From Bacteroidales bacterium (GTDB lineage Bacteria; Bacteroidota; Bacteroidia; Bacteroidales; UBA932), in contig WRBG01000003.1 of the NCBI GenBank assembly GCA_009784635.1, positions 1 through 34,367 of the forward strand: 34,367 nucleotides of DNA. Direction: 5' to 3'. Shown one piece after another: positions 22,910 through 31,703 of the stretch (position 1 is the first letter of the stretch; every line of letters starts with the position of its first letter). A model generated the notes under the pieces. That model was not told the origin of the DNA and made no database searches. It saw only the letters and a list, made by a program, of their open reading frames with translations. Made by a program: the position numbers and the translations under genes.

Positions 22910-25423
22910 TTATAAATTATTTTGTGTGATTTCCTGTTCCACAGGTTTTTCTTCGCTCTTGCTCACCCTGCAAACAGCCGCTATGCTGTCTTGGTCCTTC
23001 AACTGAATCAGCCTTACCCCTTGGGTGGCCCGTCCCGCTACGCGAACATCGGATACGGCCAAGCGGATGGTAATGCCCGAACGGTTGATAATCATCAAGT
23101 CGTTCTCGTCCCCCACATCTTTGATGGCGATTAATTTACCTGTTTTTTCTGTTATATTCAATGTTTTCACTCCTTTACCTCCTCGATTGGTGATTCGATA
23201 ATCCTCCAACTCAGACCGTTTTCCATAGCCGTGTTCACTCACCACCATAATATGGCGGGGAATCGCAGTTTCTGCTAATTGAGTATCTACACAAATCATG
23301 CCAATCACTTCGTTCTCGCCTTCAATGCTGATGCCGCGAACTCCGGCCCCCGTGCGACCAATGGGACGTACATGGGTCTCGTTAAAACGCACGCACTTAC
23401 CCTCTTTGGCTGCCAAAAGGATTTCTGAACAACCGGTGGTCAGTACCGCTTCGAGCAACTCATCGCCTTCGCGTATAGTAATGGCATTGATTCCGTTAAC
23501 CCTAGGACGGGAATATGCTTCCAAAGAGGTCTTTTTTACGGTTCCGCGTTTGGTACACAATAAAATAAAATTATTATTGACGTAATCCTCCTCGGTTAGA
23601 TTCTTTACGTTGATGTAGGCGCAGACCTTATCTTCGGGGTCAATATTGATAACATTCTGAATCGCCCTTCCTTTGGAGGCCTTGGCGCCTTCCGGAATTT
23701 GGTATACCTTTAACCAATAGCATCTGCCTTTTTGGGTAAAGAAGAGCATGGTGCTATGGGTGTTGGCCACGTAGATGTGTTCGATAAAATCCTCATCCCG
23801 CGTTACGCTACCCTTGGCCCCTACCCCTCCGCGGTTTTGCAAACGAAACTCGGTGAGGGCTGTACGTTTGATGTAGCCCAAATGAGAAATGGTGATTACC
23901 ACATCCTCATCCGAATAAAAATCTTCCGGATTAAACTCTCCCTCCGATGGCTCTATCATGGTACGGCGGTCGTCTCCAAACTTGGCGGCCACATCGTTTA
24001 CCTCATCTTTGATTACCTGCATTTGCAGTTGTTCATCTTCGAGCAGGTTGCGAAGTTGGGCTATCAATTGGGCCAATTCATCGTACTCAGCCTGCAATTT
24101 GACCCGCTCCATGCCTGTGAGCTGGCGCAAACGCATTTCTACAATGGCTTTTGCTTGAATCTCGCTAAAATCAAACTTGACCATTAAGCCGGTCCAAGCT
24201 TCTTCTACCGTTTTGGAGGCGCGAATCAAGGCGATAATCTCATCCAAAATATCGAGGGCCTTGAGCAGACCTTCGAGTATATGCGCCCTTTTCTCGGCCT
24301 GTTCCAACTCAAAACGGGTACGGCGAAGGACTACTTCGTGGCGATGACGCAGGTAGTATTTGATTAATTGTTTAAGATTGAGCAATCTGGGACGACCATC
24401 CACCAAGGCGATATTGTTGACGGAAAAAGAGGCCTGCAACTGAGTGGCTTTATACAGATTGTTCAATACCACATTGGCAATAGCTCCCATTTTGAGCTTG
24501 ATTACCATCCGCATCCCGTTCCGGTCGCTCTCGTCGTTGACGTAGGCAATACCGTCCAATCTCTTATCCTCTACCAATTCGGCAATCTTTTCGATAAGCT
24601 CGCGCTTGTTGACCATATAGGGAATTTCGTGTACCACAATGGTTTCACGTCCGGTAGACGATACTTCTATATCGGTCTTGGCACGGACTACAATGCGGCC
24701 ACGCCCCGTTTCAAAGGCATCTCTGATTCCTGCCAATCCGTGGATGGTGCCTCCGGTCGGAAAATCCGGTCCCTTAACGTATTGCATCAACTCATCGGTG
24801 CTGATTTCTCTGTTGTCTACATAGGCGCAGATGGCGGCGGCAATTTCCCTTAGGTTGTGGGGAGGCATATTGGTGGCCATACCCACGGCTATACCCGAAG
24901 CGCCATTCAAAAGCAGCAACGGCACCTTGCCGGGCAGCACGGTAGGCTCCTCTAAAGAGTCGTCAAAATTGAGGCGAAAATCAACCGTACCTTTGTCTAA
25001 GTCTGCCAAAGCTTCTTCTGCAATCCGCAACAAACGGGCCTCGGTATAACGCATGGCAGCGGGTTCATCCCCGTCTACCGAGCCAAAGTTACCTTGTCCG
25101 TCTATCAACATATAACGCATACTCCATTCTTGGGCCATGCGCACCATGGCTTCATACACGCTCGAATCTCCGTGCGGATGGTATTTTCCCAATACCTCCC
25201 CCACTATACGGGCTGCCTTTTTAAATGGTTTTGAGGCGCTTAAACCTAATTCGGACATGCCAAAAAGCACCCTGCGGTGCACCGGCTTTAATCCATCGCG
25301 GACATCAGGCAGGGCGCGAGAAACGATAACCGACATGGAATAGTCGATATACGCGCTCTTCATTTCTTCTTCTATGTTGATTTTGATGACCCTGCCCAAT
25401 TGCTCGTTAACTTCTTCCGACAT
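22910..25423 (-). CDS. gyrA: DNA gyrase subunit A
   Basis: An 837-residue type IIA topoisomerase subunit, which cuts and rejoins DNA for negative supercoiling. The catalytic pair is Arg125-Tyr126 in AAMRYTEAR. The quinolone-resistance region reads HPHGDSSVYEAM, with Ser87 (E. coli Ser83) unaltered and Glu91 where E. coli has Asp87. The C-terminal beta-pinwheel has the GyrA-box-like QNRGGVG, supporting GyrA over ParC, and a later degenerate NRGGKG copy. It is divergent from clpC and leads the operon with the TPR gene. Confidence 0.97.
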   Translation of the reverse strand: MSEEVNEQLGRVIKINIEEEMKSAYIDYSMSVIVSRALPDVRDGLKPVHRRVLFGMSELGLSASKPFKKAARIVGEVLGKYHPHGDSSVYEAMVRMAQEWSMRYMLIDGQGNFGSVDGDEPAAMRYTEARLLRIAEEALADLDKGTVDFRLNFDDSLEEPTVLPGKVPLLLLNGASGIAVGMATNMPPHNLREIAAAICAYVDNREISTDELMQYVKGPDFPTGGTIHGLAGIRDAFETGRGRIVVRAKTDIEVSSTGRETIVVHEIPYMVNKRELIEKIAELVEDKRLDGIAYVNDESDRNGMRMVIKLKMGAIANVVLNNLYKATQLQASFSVNNIALVDGRPRLLNLKQLIKYYLRHRHEVVLRRTRFELEQAEKRAHILEGLLKALDILDEIIALIRASKTVEEAWTGLMVKFDFSEIQAKAIVEMRLRQLTGMERVKLQAEYDELAQLIAQLRNLLEDEQLQMQVIKDEVNDVAAKFGDDRRTMIEPSEGEFNPEDFYSDEDVVITISHLGYIKRTALTEFRLQNRGGVGAKGSVTRDEDFIEHIYVANTHSTMLFFTQKGRCYWLKVYQIPEGAKASKGRAIQNVINIDPEDKVCAYINVKNLTEEDYVNNNFILLCTKRGTVKKTSLEAYSRPRVNGINAITIREGDELLEAVLTTGCSEILLAAKEGKCVRFNETHVRPIGRTGAGVRGISIEGENEVIGMICVDTQLAETAIPRHIMVVSEHGYGKRSELEDYRITNRGGKGVKTLNITEKTGKLIAIKDVGDENDLMIINRSGITIRLAVSDVRVAGRATQGVRLIQLKDQDSIAAVCRVSKSEEKPVEQEITQNNL

Positions 25424-25488
25424 TTTATTTTGTGTTCTGGTGTGATTAAAAAAGAGCGTAAAAGTACAAATAATTCTTTAAATTGTGC

Positions 25489-25496
25489 TAATTTTG
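25489..25496 (+). promoter_or_regulatory. -7 element for clpC
   Basis: TAATTTTG, an exact TAnnTTTG match, 16 nt before the clpC ATG, in an AT-rich 89-bp divergent gap. No -33 TTTG at the usual spacing and no clear gyrA promoter were seen. Confidence 0.4.
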
Positions 25497-25512
25497 CCCA
25501 TATTTTCATAAC

Positions 25513-28029
25513 ATGAACCTGCACATATCTAACGAACTCAATGATATTCTATCATATAGCCGCGAAGAAGCCATGCGTTTGGGGAACTATACCATTACCC
25601 TTGACCACTTTCTTTTGGGCATCGTCCGGCACAAGGAGAACAATGGTCTAAAAACGATGATATCCATAGGATTAGACGAAGATGCCTTTAAAAGTCGCGT
25701 GGAAACCGGCTTGCTGACCGGAGACATGATTCCCTACGAACAGGCCAATCGGCTCGTACTTTCCAAATCTGCCGAAAACGCATTAAAGATGATGTTCTTG
25801 GAGTCCTTGGCCCTTAAAGAACCCCAACCATTGGCCCTGCACCTGCTGCTGGCCATCCTGCGCTATGGAGGTACGGCAGGGGCTAGAATCCTTGCAGAGC
25901 GGGGTATTCATTACCACAGCGTGCGTCAGTACCATATGGGCGCGCCGGCGGTACGCGACGGAGATTATATTGACTCGGACGACCCTTTGCCCGAAGATGC
26001 AGGCAGGCACAACCCAAGCCGCGGAGACAGACCCCTTGTCCGGAATGCGGGCATTGCTGCCAAGGGACAAAGCGATACTCCCATGCTGGATAATTATGGC
26101 TTTGACCTTACGGCTGCGGCCATGCAGGGCAAGTTAGACCCGGTGACAGGCAGAGAAAAAGAAATCGAGCGCTTGGCGCAAGTATTGGGCAGGCGCAAGA
26201 AAAACAATCCGGTGCTGATTGGAGAACCGGGCGTAGGCAAGTCGGCTATTGTAGAGGGACTTGCCCTGCGCATTGCCCAAAAGAAAGTTTCGAGGGTGTT
26301 GCTGGAAAAGCGCGTCATATCCCTCGACTTGGGCTCGTTGGTGGCCGGAACCAAATACAGGGGGCAATTTGAGGAGCGTATGAAATCGGTATTGAATGAA
26401 TTACGCAAAAATGCCCATCTGATTTTGTTTATTGACGAAATCCACACATTGGTGGGGGCGGGGGGAGCCACCGGCTCTTTAGACGCTGCCAACATGCTCA
26501 AACCGGCTTTGGCAAGAGGTGATATTCAGTGTATTGGAGCAACCACTTTGGACGAATACAGGGAATATATAGAAAAAGACGGGGCCTTGGAGCGCCGTTT
26601 TCAAAAAGTCATGGTGGAACCCACCAATGTAGAAGAAACCATTGAAATGCTGCACAACGTCAAAACCCGTTACGAGGAACACCACAAGGTATGCTATACC
26701 CAAGACGCGCTCAAGGCCTGCGTACTGCTGACCCAGCGATACATTACCGACCGCTGCCTGCCCGACAAGGCTATTGACGCTTTGGACGAAGCCGGTTCAA
26801 GGGTTCGTATTGCCCACGTTAAGGCGCCCAAGGAACTTCAAGATTTGGAACTTCAGTTAGAAGCGCTTAGGACAAAAAAACGGGAAGGTATAGCCCAAAA
26901 TATGTTTGCAGAAGCCGCCATACTCCGCGAAACGGAACGGGAACTCATGGAGGAATTGTTCCTCATGCAGTCCAAATGGGAAGAAAAGGAGGGTAAAAAA
27001 CGACAAACGGTAGACCGGGACCAAGTAGCGGAAGTGGTCTCCATGATGGCCAATGTACCCATCAACCGCGTGGCGGAATCCGAGAGTAAACGACTGATGG
27101 AGATGGCTCAAGCGGTCAAAAACCGGATTATTGGTCAAGACGAGGCTGTGGAACGTATGGTGAGGGCCATACAACGAAACCGGGCCGGACTTAAAGACCC
27201 CAACAAGCCCATAGGCACTTTTATCTTTTTGGGACCCACAGGCGTAGGCAAGACCCAATTAGCTAAGGTCATCAGCGAGTATTTGTTTGACTCTGCGGAT
27301 AATTTGACACGTATTGACATGAGCGAGTATATGGAGAAGTTCGCCGTCAGCCGCCTTATTGGGGCGCCTCCGGGCTACATAGGCTATGAAGAAGGGGGGC
27401 AGCTTACAGAGCGGGTAAGGCGCAAACCCTATTGCGTGGTGCTGCTCGACGAGATAGAAAAAGCCCATCCCGATATTTTTAACCTGCTGCTTCAAGTGTT
27501 TGACGAAGGGCGACTGACAGACAGCAACGGACGGCAGGTTGATTTTAGGAATACCATCATTATTATGACCTCCAACATCGGCAGCAGAGAGTTTAAGGAG
27601 TTTGGGAGCGGAGTGGGATTTGCCAACGCCAGCAGACGGAACGTAGAAGAAAATTACCGGAGCGTGATTCAAAAGGCATTAGACAAAACCTTTAGTCCCG
27701 AATTTATCAACCGCGTAGACGAACAAATCCTCTTTAGACCCTTGGATAAAAAAGACCTGTTCCAAATCATAGAGATAGAATTGAACGATTTGTATAAACG
27801 GATGGAACAGGCCGGCTTTAACTTGGAGATAGACGCCAAAACCAAACGCTTTGTGGCCGAACAGGGCTACGACCCTCAATACGGAGCCCGCCCCCTCAAA
27901 AGGGCCATACAATGTTATTTGGAAGACCCGCTCTCGGAGGCCATCATACAAATGAGCGCAAAGCAGGGACAAACGCTGTCTGTTAGAATGATGCGGGGAA
28001 TGCCCAAGGTGGATATTAAACCACGGTAA
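25513..28029 (+). CDS. clpC: ClpC-type AAA+ chaperone ATPase
   Basis: An 838-residue Clp/Hsp100 unfoldase. Domains in order: double ClpN repeat (about 1-140), acidic linker, first AAA+ module with GEPGVGKSA, IDEIHTLVGAG, a UVR-like coiled region (about 450-490), and second AAA+ module with GPTGVGKTQ and LLDEIEKAHPDI. Val701-Gly702-Phe703 matches the ClpP-docking loop, so it should feed ClpP; no clpP is in the window. The middle segment is short, which argues against the disaggregase ClpB. ClpC handles damaged or tagged proteins under stress. Confidence 0.95.
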   Translation: MNLHISNELNDILSYSREEAMRLGNYTITLDHFLLGIVRHKENNGLKTMISIGLDEDAFKSRVETGLLTGDMIPYEQANRLVLSKSAENALKMMFLESLALKEPQPLALHLLLAILRYGGTAGARILAERGIHYHSVRQYHMGAPAVRDGDYIDSDDPLPEDAGRHNPSRGDRPLVRNAGIAAKGQSDTPMLDNYGFDLTAAAMQGKLDPVTGREKEIERLAQVLGRRKKNNPVLIGEPGVGKSAIVEGLALRIAQKKVSRVLLEKRVISLDLGSLVAGTKYRGQFEERMKSVLNELRKNAHLILFIDEIHTLVGAGGATGSLDAANMLKPALARGDIQCIGATTLDEYREYIEKDGALERRFQKVMVEPTNVEETIEMLHNVKTRYEEHHKVCYTQDALKACVLLTQRYITDRCLPDKAIDALDEAGSRVRIAHVKAPKELQDLELQLEALRTKKREGIAQNMFAEAAILRETERELMEELFLMQSKWEEKEGKKRQTVDRDQVAEVVSMMANVPINRVAESESKRLMEMAQAVKNRIIGQDEAVERMVRAIQRNRAGLKDPNKPIGTFIFLGPTGVGKTQLAKVISEYLFDSADNLTRIDMSEYMEKFAVSRLIGAPPGYIGYEEGGQLTERVRRKPYCVVLLDEIEKAHPDIFNLLLQVFDEGRLTDSNGRQVDFRNTIIIMTSNIGSREFKEFGSGVGFANASRRNVEENYRSVIQKALDKTFSPEFINRVDEQILFRPLDKKDLFQIIEIELNDLYKRMEQAGFNLEIDAKTKRFVAEQGYDPQYGARPLKRAIQCYLEDPLSEAIIQMSAKQGQTLSVRMMRGMPKVDIKPR

Positions 28030-28039
28030 ATTGTGGTTT
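28018..28039 (+). terminator. probable terminator after clpC
   Basis: AAACCAC (28018-28024) pairs with GTGGTTT (28033-28039) across an 8-nt loop that contains the clpC stop codon. A T-rich run follows to about 28058. The stem is only 7 bp and the T run is interrupted. Confidence 0.55.
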
Positions 28040-28069
28040 TGGCCTTTTTGTTTTTTTGTCGTACCTTAG
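28038..28069 (+). promoter_or_regulatory. probable promoter of the glycosyltransferase-to-NamZ gene run
   Basis: TTTG at 28038-28041, a 20-nt spacer and TACCTTAG at 28062-28069, one mismatch from TAnnTTTG. The leader to the ATG at 28097 would be about 20 nt. It overlaps the end of the clpC terminator. Confidence 0.5.
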
Positions 28070-28096
28070 CTGGGATTATTTAGCACTATACACCTA

Positions 28097-29548
28097 ATGA
28101 AAGACCTTAATTGTTTTATTCCTGCCATTAGCGCAGAACAAGTTACAGCCACCGTCCAAGAGCTTAAAGCCTCTTCCCGCGTCCGTCAAATCTACCTGCT
28201 CGTGAGTCAGGAGGGCGATTATGCCTCTTTAGATTGTCCGCTGATTACCATCAACAGCCTTACGTCAAGCCAAACCGTTGCGCAAATTGCCCAACATTGC
28301 GACTCCGAATTTGCGCTTATCTACACCAAACACACCACCCTCAATCTGGGCTATTTTGCACTGGAACGCTTCCTTGGCTTGGCTCAAGACAGCGGGGCGG
28401 GCATGGTGTATGCAGACCATTATCAGCTTATTGACGGCAATCGCAGGGCCATGCCTCTAATCGCTTGTCAAGAAGGCAGCCTTAGGGACGATTTTAATTT
28501 TGGCTCCCTGTTGATTTACCGCAGCAGCGCCCTCAAAGCCGCAGTCGCGCAGACCCAAGGCGATTATCCTTTTGCAGGGCTTTACAACCTCCGTTTGGCG
28601 GTATCCCGAATCGCGCCTCTTGTACACATCAACGAATACCTGTATACAGAGGTGGAAACCGATACCCGCACATCGGGCCAAAAGTTGTTCGATTATGTAG
28701 ACCCCAAGAACCGCGCCGTACAGATTGATATGGAAAAGGCATGTACCGAGCATCTTAAAGCCGTAGGCGGCTATTTAGAACCGGTGTTTACGCCTATTCG
28801 GTTCCAAGATGCCGAATTTGAATACGAAGCATCGGTGATTATCCCTGTGTTTAATCGTATTAGAACCATCGAAGACGCCATCAAGTCTGTGTTAATCCAG
28901 CAAACCGACTTTCCATTTAACTTGATTATTGTGGACAACCACTCTACGGACGGCACTACTGAATTGATTGCCAAATACAAAACAGACCCTCGCCTTATCC
29001 ACGTGATTCCCGACCGCCACGACTTGGGCATAGGCGGATGCTGGAATATGGGCGTACACCATCCCCAATGCGGTAAATTCGCCATCCAGTTAGACAGCGA
29101 CGACGTGTATGCAGACGAAACCACCTTGACCAAAATGGTCAACGCCTTTTACGAAGAAAACTGCGCCATGGTGGTGGGCACCTACCGAATGACCAACTTT
29201 GAGATGGAAACCATTCCTCCGGGCATTATTGACCACAGAGAGTGGACGCCCGAAAACGGAAGAAATAATGCTTTGCGCATAAATGGATTAGGCGCTCCCA
29301 GAGCTTTTTATACCCCCATGCTTCGCGACATTAAACTGCCCAACACCAGTTACGGAGAAGATTACGCGCTGGGGCTTCGCTTTTCCCGTTATTACCAAAT
29401 CGGCAGGGTCTACGATGTGGTCTACTGCTGTCGCCGCTGGGAGGGCAACTCCGACTCCGCCCTCGATATTGTCAAACAAAATGCCCACAACCTCTATAAA
29501 GACCGCATCCGTACCTGGGAATTACAGGCCAGAAAACAGATGAAATGA
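28097..29548 (+). CDS. family 2 glycosyltransferase with degenerate N-terminal half
   Basis: A 483-residue protein. The C-terminal half is a GT-A fold family 2 glycosyltransferase: ASVIIPVFNR from about residue 245, IIVDNHSTDGT, and LDSDD at 332-336, which provides the metal/nucleotide-sugar aspartates. The N-terminal 235 residues look like a second, decayed GT-A domain (DSEFALIYTKHTTLNLGYFALERFL, AGMVYADHY) with no clear DxD. There is no signal peptide or membrane segment, so it is cytoplasmic. It overlaps the next gene by 4 nt (ATGA). Donor and acceptor are unknown; context suggests an amino-sugar or murein-derived substrate. Confidence 0.85.
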   Translation: MKDLNCFIPAISAEQVTATVQELKASSRVRQIYLLVSQEGDYASLDCPLITINSLTSSQTVAQIAQHCDSEFALIYTKHTTLNLGYFALERFLGLAQDSGAGMVYADHYQLIDGNRRAMPLIACQEGSLRDDFNFGSLLIYRSSALKAAVAQTQGDYPFAGLYNLRLAVSRIAPLVHINEYLYTEVETDTRTSGQKLFDYVDPKNRAVQIDMEKACTEHLKAVGGYLEPVFTPIRFQDAEFEYEASVIIPVFNRIRTIEDAIKSVLIQQTDFPFNLIIVDNHSTDGTTELIAKYKTDPRLIHVIPDRHDLGIGGCWNMGVHHPQCGKFAIQLDSDDVYADETTLTKMVNAFYEENCAMVVGTYRMTNFEMETIPPGIIDHREWTPENGRNNALRINGLGAPRAFYTPMLRDIKLPNTSYGEDYALGLRFSRYYQIGRVYDVVYCCRRWEGNSDSALDIVKQNAHNLYKDRIRTWELQARKQMK

Positions 29549-30393
29549 AAGACCCGCAGCTTAACGACCAAGCCCTGCAATTGCTCCGGCGGCAGATTAA
29601 AGCGTGGCCGTTGGCCGCGGCCAACTATGCGGCCTTGTCCCAAGTAGAGACCAAAAAATTATCCATCAACGGATTTGAGTTTTTAGTTCAATTTAATCCT
29701 TCCCGCATTAGCTCCTCGGCTGCCGATACGGACCCGCAAGCCATTCAAAACCGGAAATGCTTCCTCTGCACCCGCCACCTGCCGCCGAAACAGGAAATTC
29801 TGTCTTGGTACCTAAGCAAATACAACCGTGCGTACAACATTTTGTGCAACCCCTACCCCATTTTTCCACTACACCTCACCATCACCTCTAAGCGACACAT
29901 ACCGCAGCAATTGTTTAGACGCATGGGAGATATGTTCAAACTGGCCGAACAGTTGTCGGATTTTGTAATTTTTTACAACGGCTCAAAATGCGGAGCCTCT
30001 GCGCCGGACCATTTTCATTTTCAAGCCGGAAACAAGGGATTTTTGCCCATACAATTCTTGGTGGAAAACGGGACTTCTTTGGAGCATTATCCGGTATCTG
30101 TCTCTGTATATAAATCGGAGCAAGCCAGCGATATGGTCTCCTTTTTCCGTTTCCACCATAAGAACGACTCCATGCTCAACCTGCTTTGCTGGAAAACCGG
30201 CAAGATGTTTTACATGGTTGCCTTTCCCCGCAAGCTCCACCGTCCCGTCCAATTTTATGCCAAGGGCGAGGCCAATATCCTCCTCAGTCCCGCTACCATT
30301 GACTTGGCCGGCGTGCTGATTACCCCATTAAAAAAAGATTTCTGCAAGCTGTCTGCTGCAGATGTATCGGATATATTTACCCAAATCTCATAA
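29545..30393 (+). CDS. DUF4922 protein with GalT/HIT-like active-site signature
   Basis: A 282-residue cytoplasmic protein of uncharacterised family DUF4922. GASAPDHFHFQ (residues 150-160) is an HxHxQ histidine-triad variant like that of galactose-1-phosphate uridylyltransferase and Ap4A phosphorylase, with His156, His158 and Gln160. A CFLC pair (Cys72, Cys75) recalls the metal-binding CxxC of GalT, and LTITSKRH (to His118) fits the expected adjacent strand. It is therefore probably a nucleotidyltransferase or nucleoside-diphosphate-sugar phosphorylase forming a nucleotidyl-His intermediate. It is coupled to the glycosyltransferase by a 4-nt overlap and lies 2 nt before the SpoIID-like gene. 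Confidence 0.75.
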   Translation: MKDPQLNDQALQLLRRQIKAWPLAAANYAALSQVETKKLSINGFEFLVQFNPSRISSSAADTDPQAIQNRKCFLCTRHLPPKQEILSWYLSKYNRAYNILCNPYPIFPLHLTITSKRHIPQQLFRRMGDMFKLAEQLSDFVIFYNGSKCGASAPDHFHFQAGNKGFLPIQFLVENGTSLEHYPVSVSVYKSEQASDMVSFFRFHHKNDSMLNLLCWKTGKMFYMVAFPRKLHRPVQFYAKGEANILLSPATIDLAGVLITPLKKDFCKLSAADVSDIFTQIS

Positions 30394-30395
30394 TT

Positions 30396-31700
30396 ATGTT
30401 ACCAACCATCTCTGTCGGCATCATGTTTCAGCCCCAAATCTCCTTCCTGTTGGACGGATGTTTCGGTTTTTCCGACAAAAACTATACGGGCGAACAAAAA
30501 GTATCTTATAAAGACGGCCTTATCGAATTTGATGGCCAATTATATTCCAAAATCAGCTTGACTCCCCAAAGCCAAGACCATACCTTTACATTGAAAGATG
30601 TGGTCATCGGCATAGAGTTTCATTGGGAGCGAAAAGAAGACCAACGGTTCAAAGGGTCGCTCGAATTTATTGTGGAAAACGAAAAAGTTACCGCCGTCAA
30701 TATTTTGCCTGTTGATACCTACCTAATCAGCGTAATCGCCTCCGAAATGAGCGCGACCAGTTCCATCGAATTGCTCAAAGCCCATGCCGTTATCTCCCGA
30801 AGCTGGCTATTGTCGCAAATAGAAAAACGTCAGGCCATTGAAATCTCCGAAGCAAGCTATGCAAGCGATACCCGCACCGACACGGAATGGATTCGCTGGT
30901 GGGACCGTGAAGACCATGTCAATTTTGACGTCTGCGCCGACGACCATTGTCAAAGATACCAAGGTATTACCCGTGCCTCCCAATCCCTTGAAATAGTAAG
31001 CCAAGCGGTAATGGAAACCGCAGGAGAAGTGCTACTGTTCCACAACGCCATATGCGACACCCGCTATTCCAAATGCTGCGGAGGCGTCTTTGAAGAGTTT
31101 CAAAACAACTGGGAGCCGGTAAGATACCCCTATTTAACCAAAGGCTATGACGGAGTACCCCAAGACCGTCCCCATCCCCTGCCCGACTTGAGTCAAGAGG
31201 CGGCAGCCGAAGCTTGGATACGAAGCGCTCCGCCCGCCTTCTGCAACAACAGGAATCAAGAGGTTCTGTCCCAAGTGCTCAACAGTTATGACCAAGAAAC
31301 CACCCAGTTCTTCCGTTGGAAAGTCTCCTATACTACAGAAGAACTCTCAGACCTCATCCACCGCCGCACCGGCATTGATTTTGGCATTGTTACAGACTTG
31401 ATTCCCTTAGAAAGAGGCACGTCCGGCAGAATCATCAAACTTAAAATGGTGGGAAGCAAGAAAACGATGGTCATAGGCAAAGAACTGCTCATCCGCAAAT
31501 CCTTATCGGAATCCCATCTCTACAGTTCTGCCTTTGTGGTAGATAAAACCCAAGATGGATTTAGCTTGACCGGAGCAGGCTGGGGCCACGGAGTAGGGCT
31601 CTGTCAAATAGGAGCCGCCGTCATGGCCACCACCGGCTACGACTACCGCAGCATCCTAATGCACTATTTTTCCGGAAGCCAACTCAACAAACAATATTAA
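30396..31700 (+). CDS. SpoIID/LytB-domain protein without signal peptide
   Basis: A 434-residue protein with a SpoIID domain, the fold of a lytic transglycosylase that cuts peptide-free glycan strands. VIASEM places Glu117 where SpoIID has its catalytic Glu, followed by LLKAHAVISRSWL. GWGHGVGLCQIGA is the C-terminal signature, and CDTRYSKCCGG lies in between. The N-terminal 100 residues are a family-specific beta-rich part (FHWERKEDQRF). There is no export signal, unusual for an enzyme of this type, so it may act in the cytoplasm on imported fragments or have changed function. It lies 2 nt after the DUF4922 gene and 3 nt before the transporter. Confidence 0.87.
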   Translation: MLPTISVGIMFQPQISFLLDGCFGFSDKNYTGEQKVSYKDGLIEFDGQLYSKISLTPQSQDHTFTLKDVVIGIEFHWERKEDQRFKGSLEFIVENEKVTAVNILPVDTYLISVIASEMSATSSIELLKAHAVISRSWLLSQIEKRQAIEISEASYASDTRTDTEWIRWWDREDHVNFDVCADDHCQRYQGITRASQSLEIVSQAVMETAGEVLLFHNAICDTRYSKCCGGVFEEFQNNWEPVRYPYLTKGYDGVPQDRPHPLPDLSQEAAAEAWIRSAPPAFCNNRNQEVLSQVLNSYDQETTQFFRWKVSYTTEELSDLIHRRTGIDFGIVTDLIPLERGTSGRIIKLKMVGSKKTMVIGKELLIRKSLSESHLYSSAFVVDKTQDGFSLTGAGWGHGVGLCQIGAAVMATTGYDYRSILMHYFSGSQLNKQY

Positions 31701-31703
31701 TCC

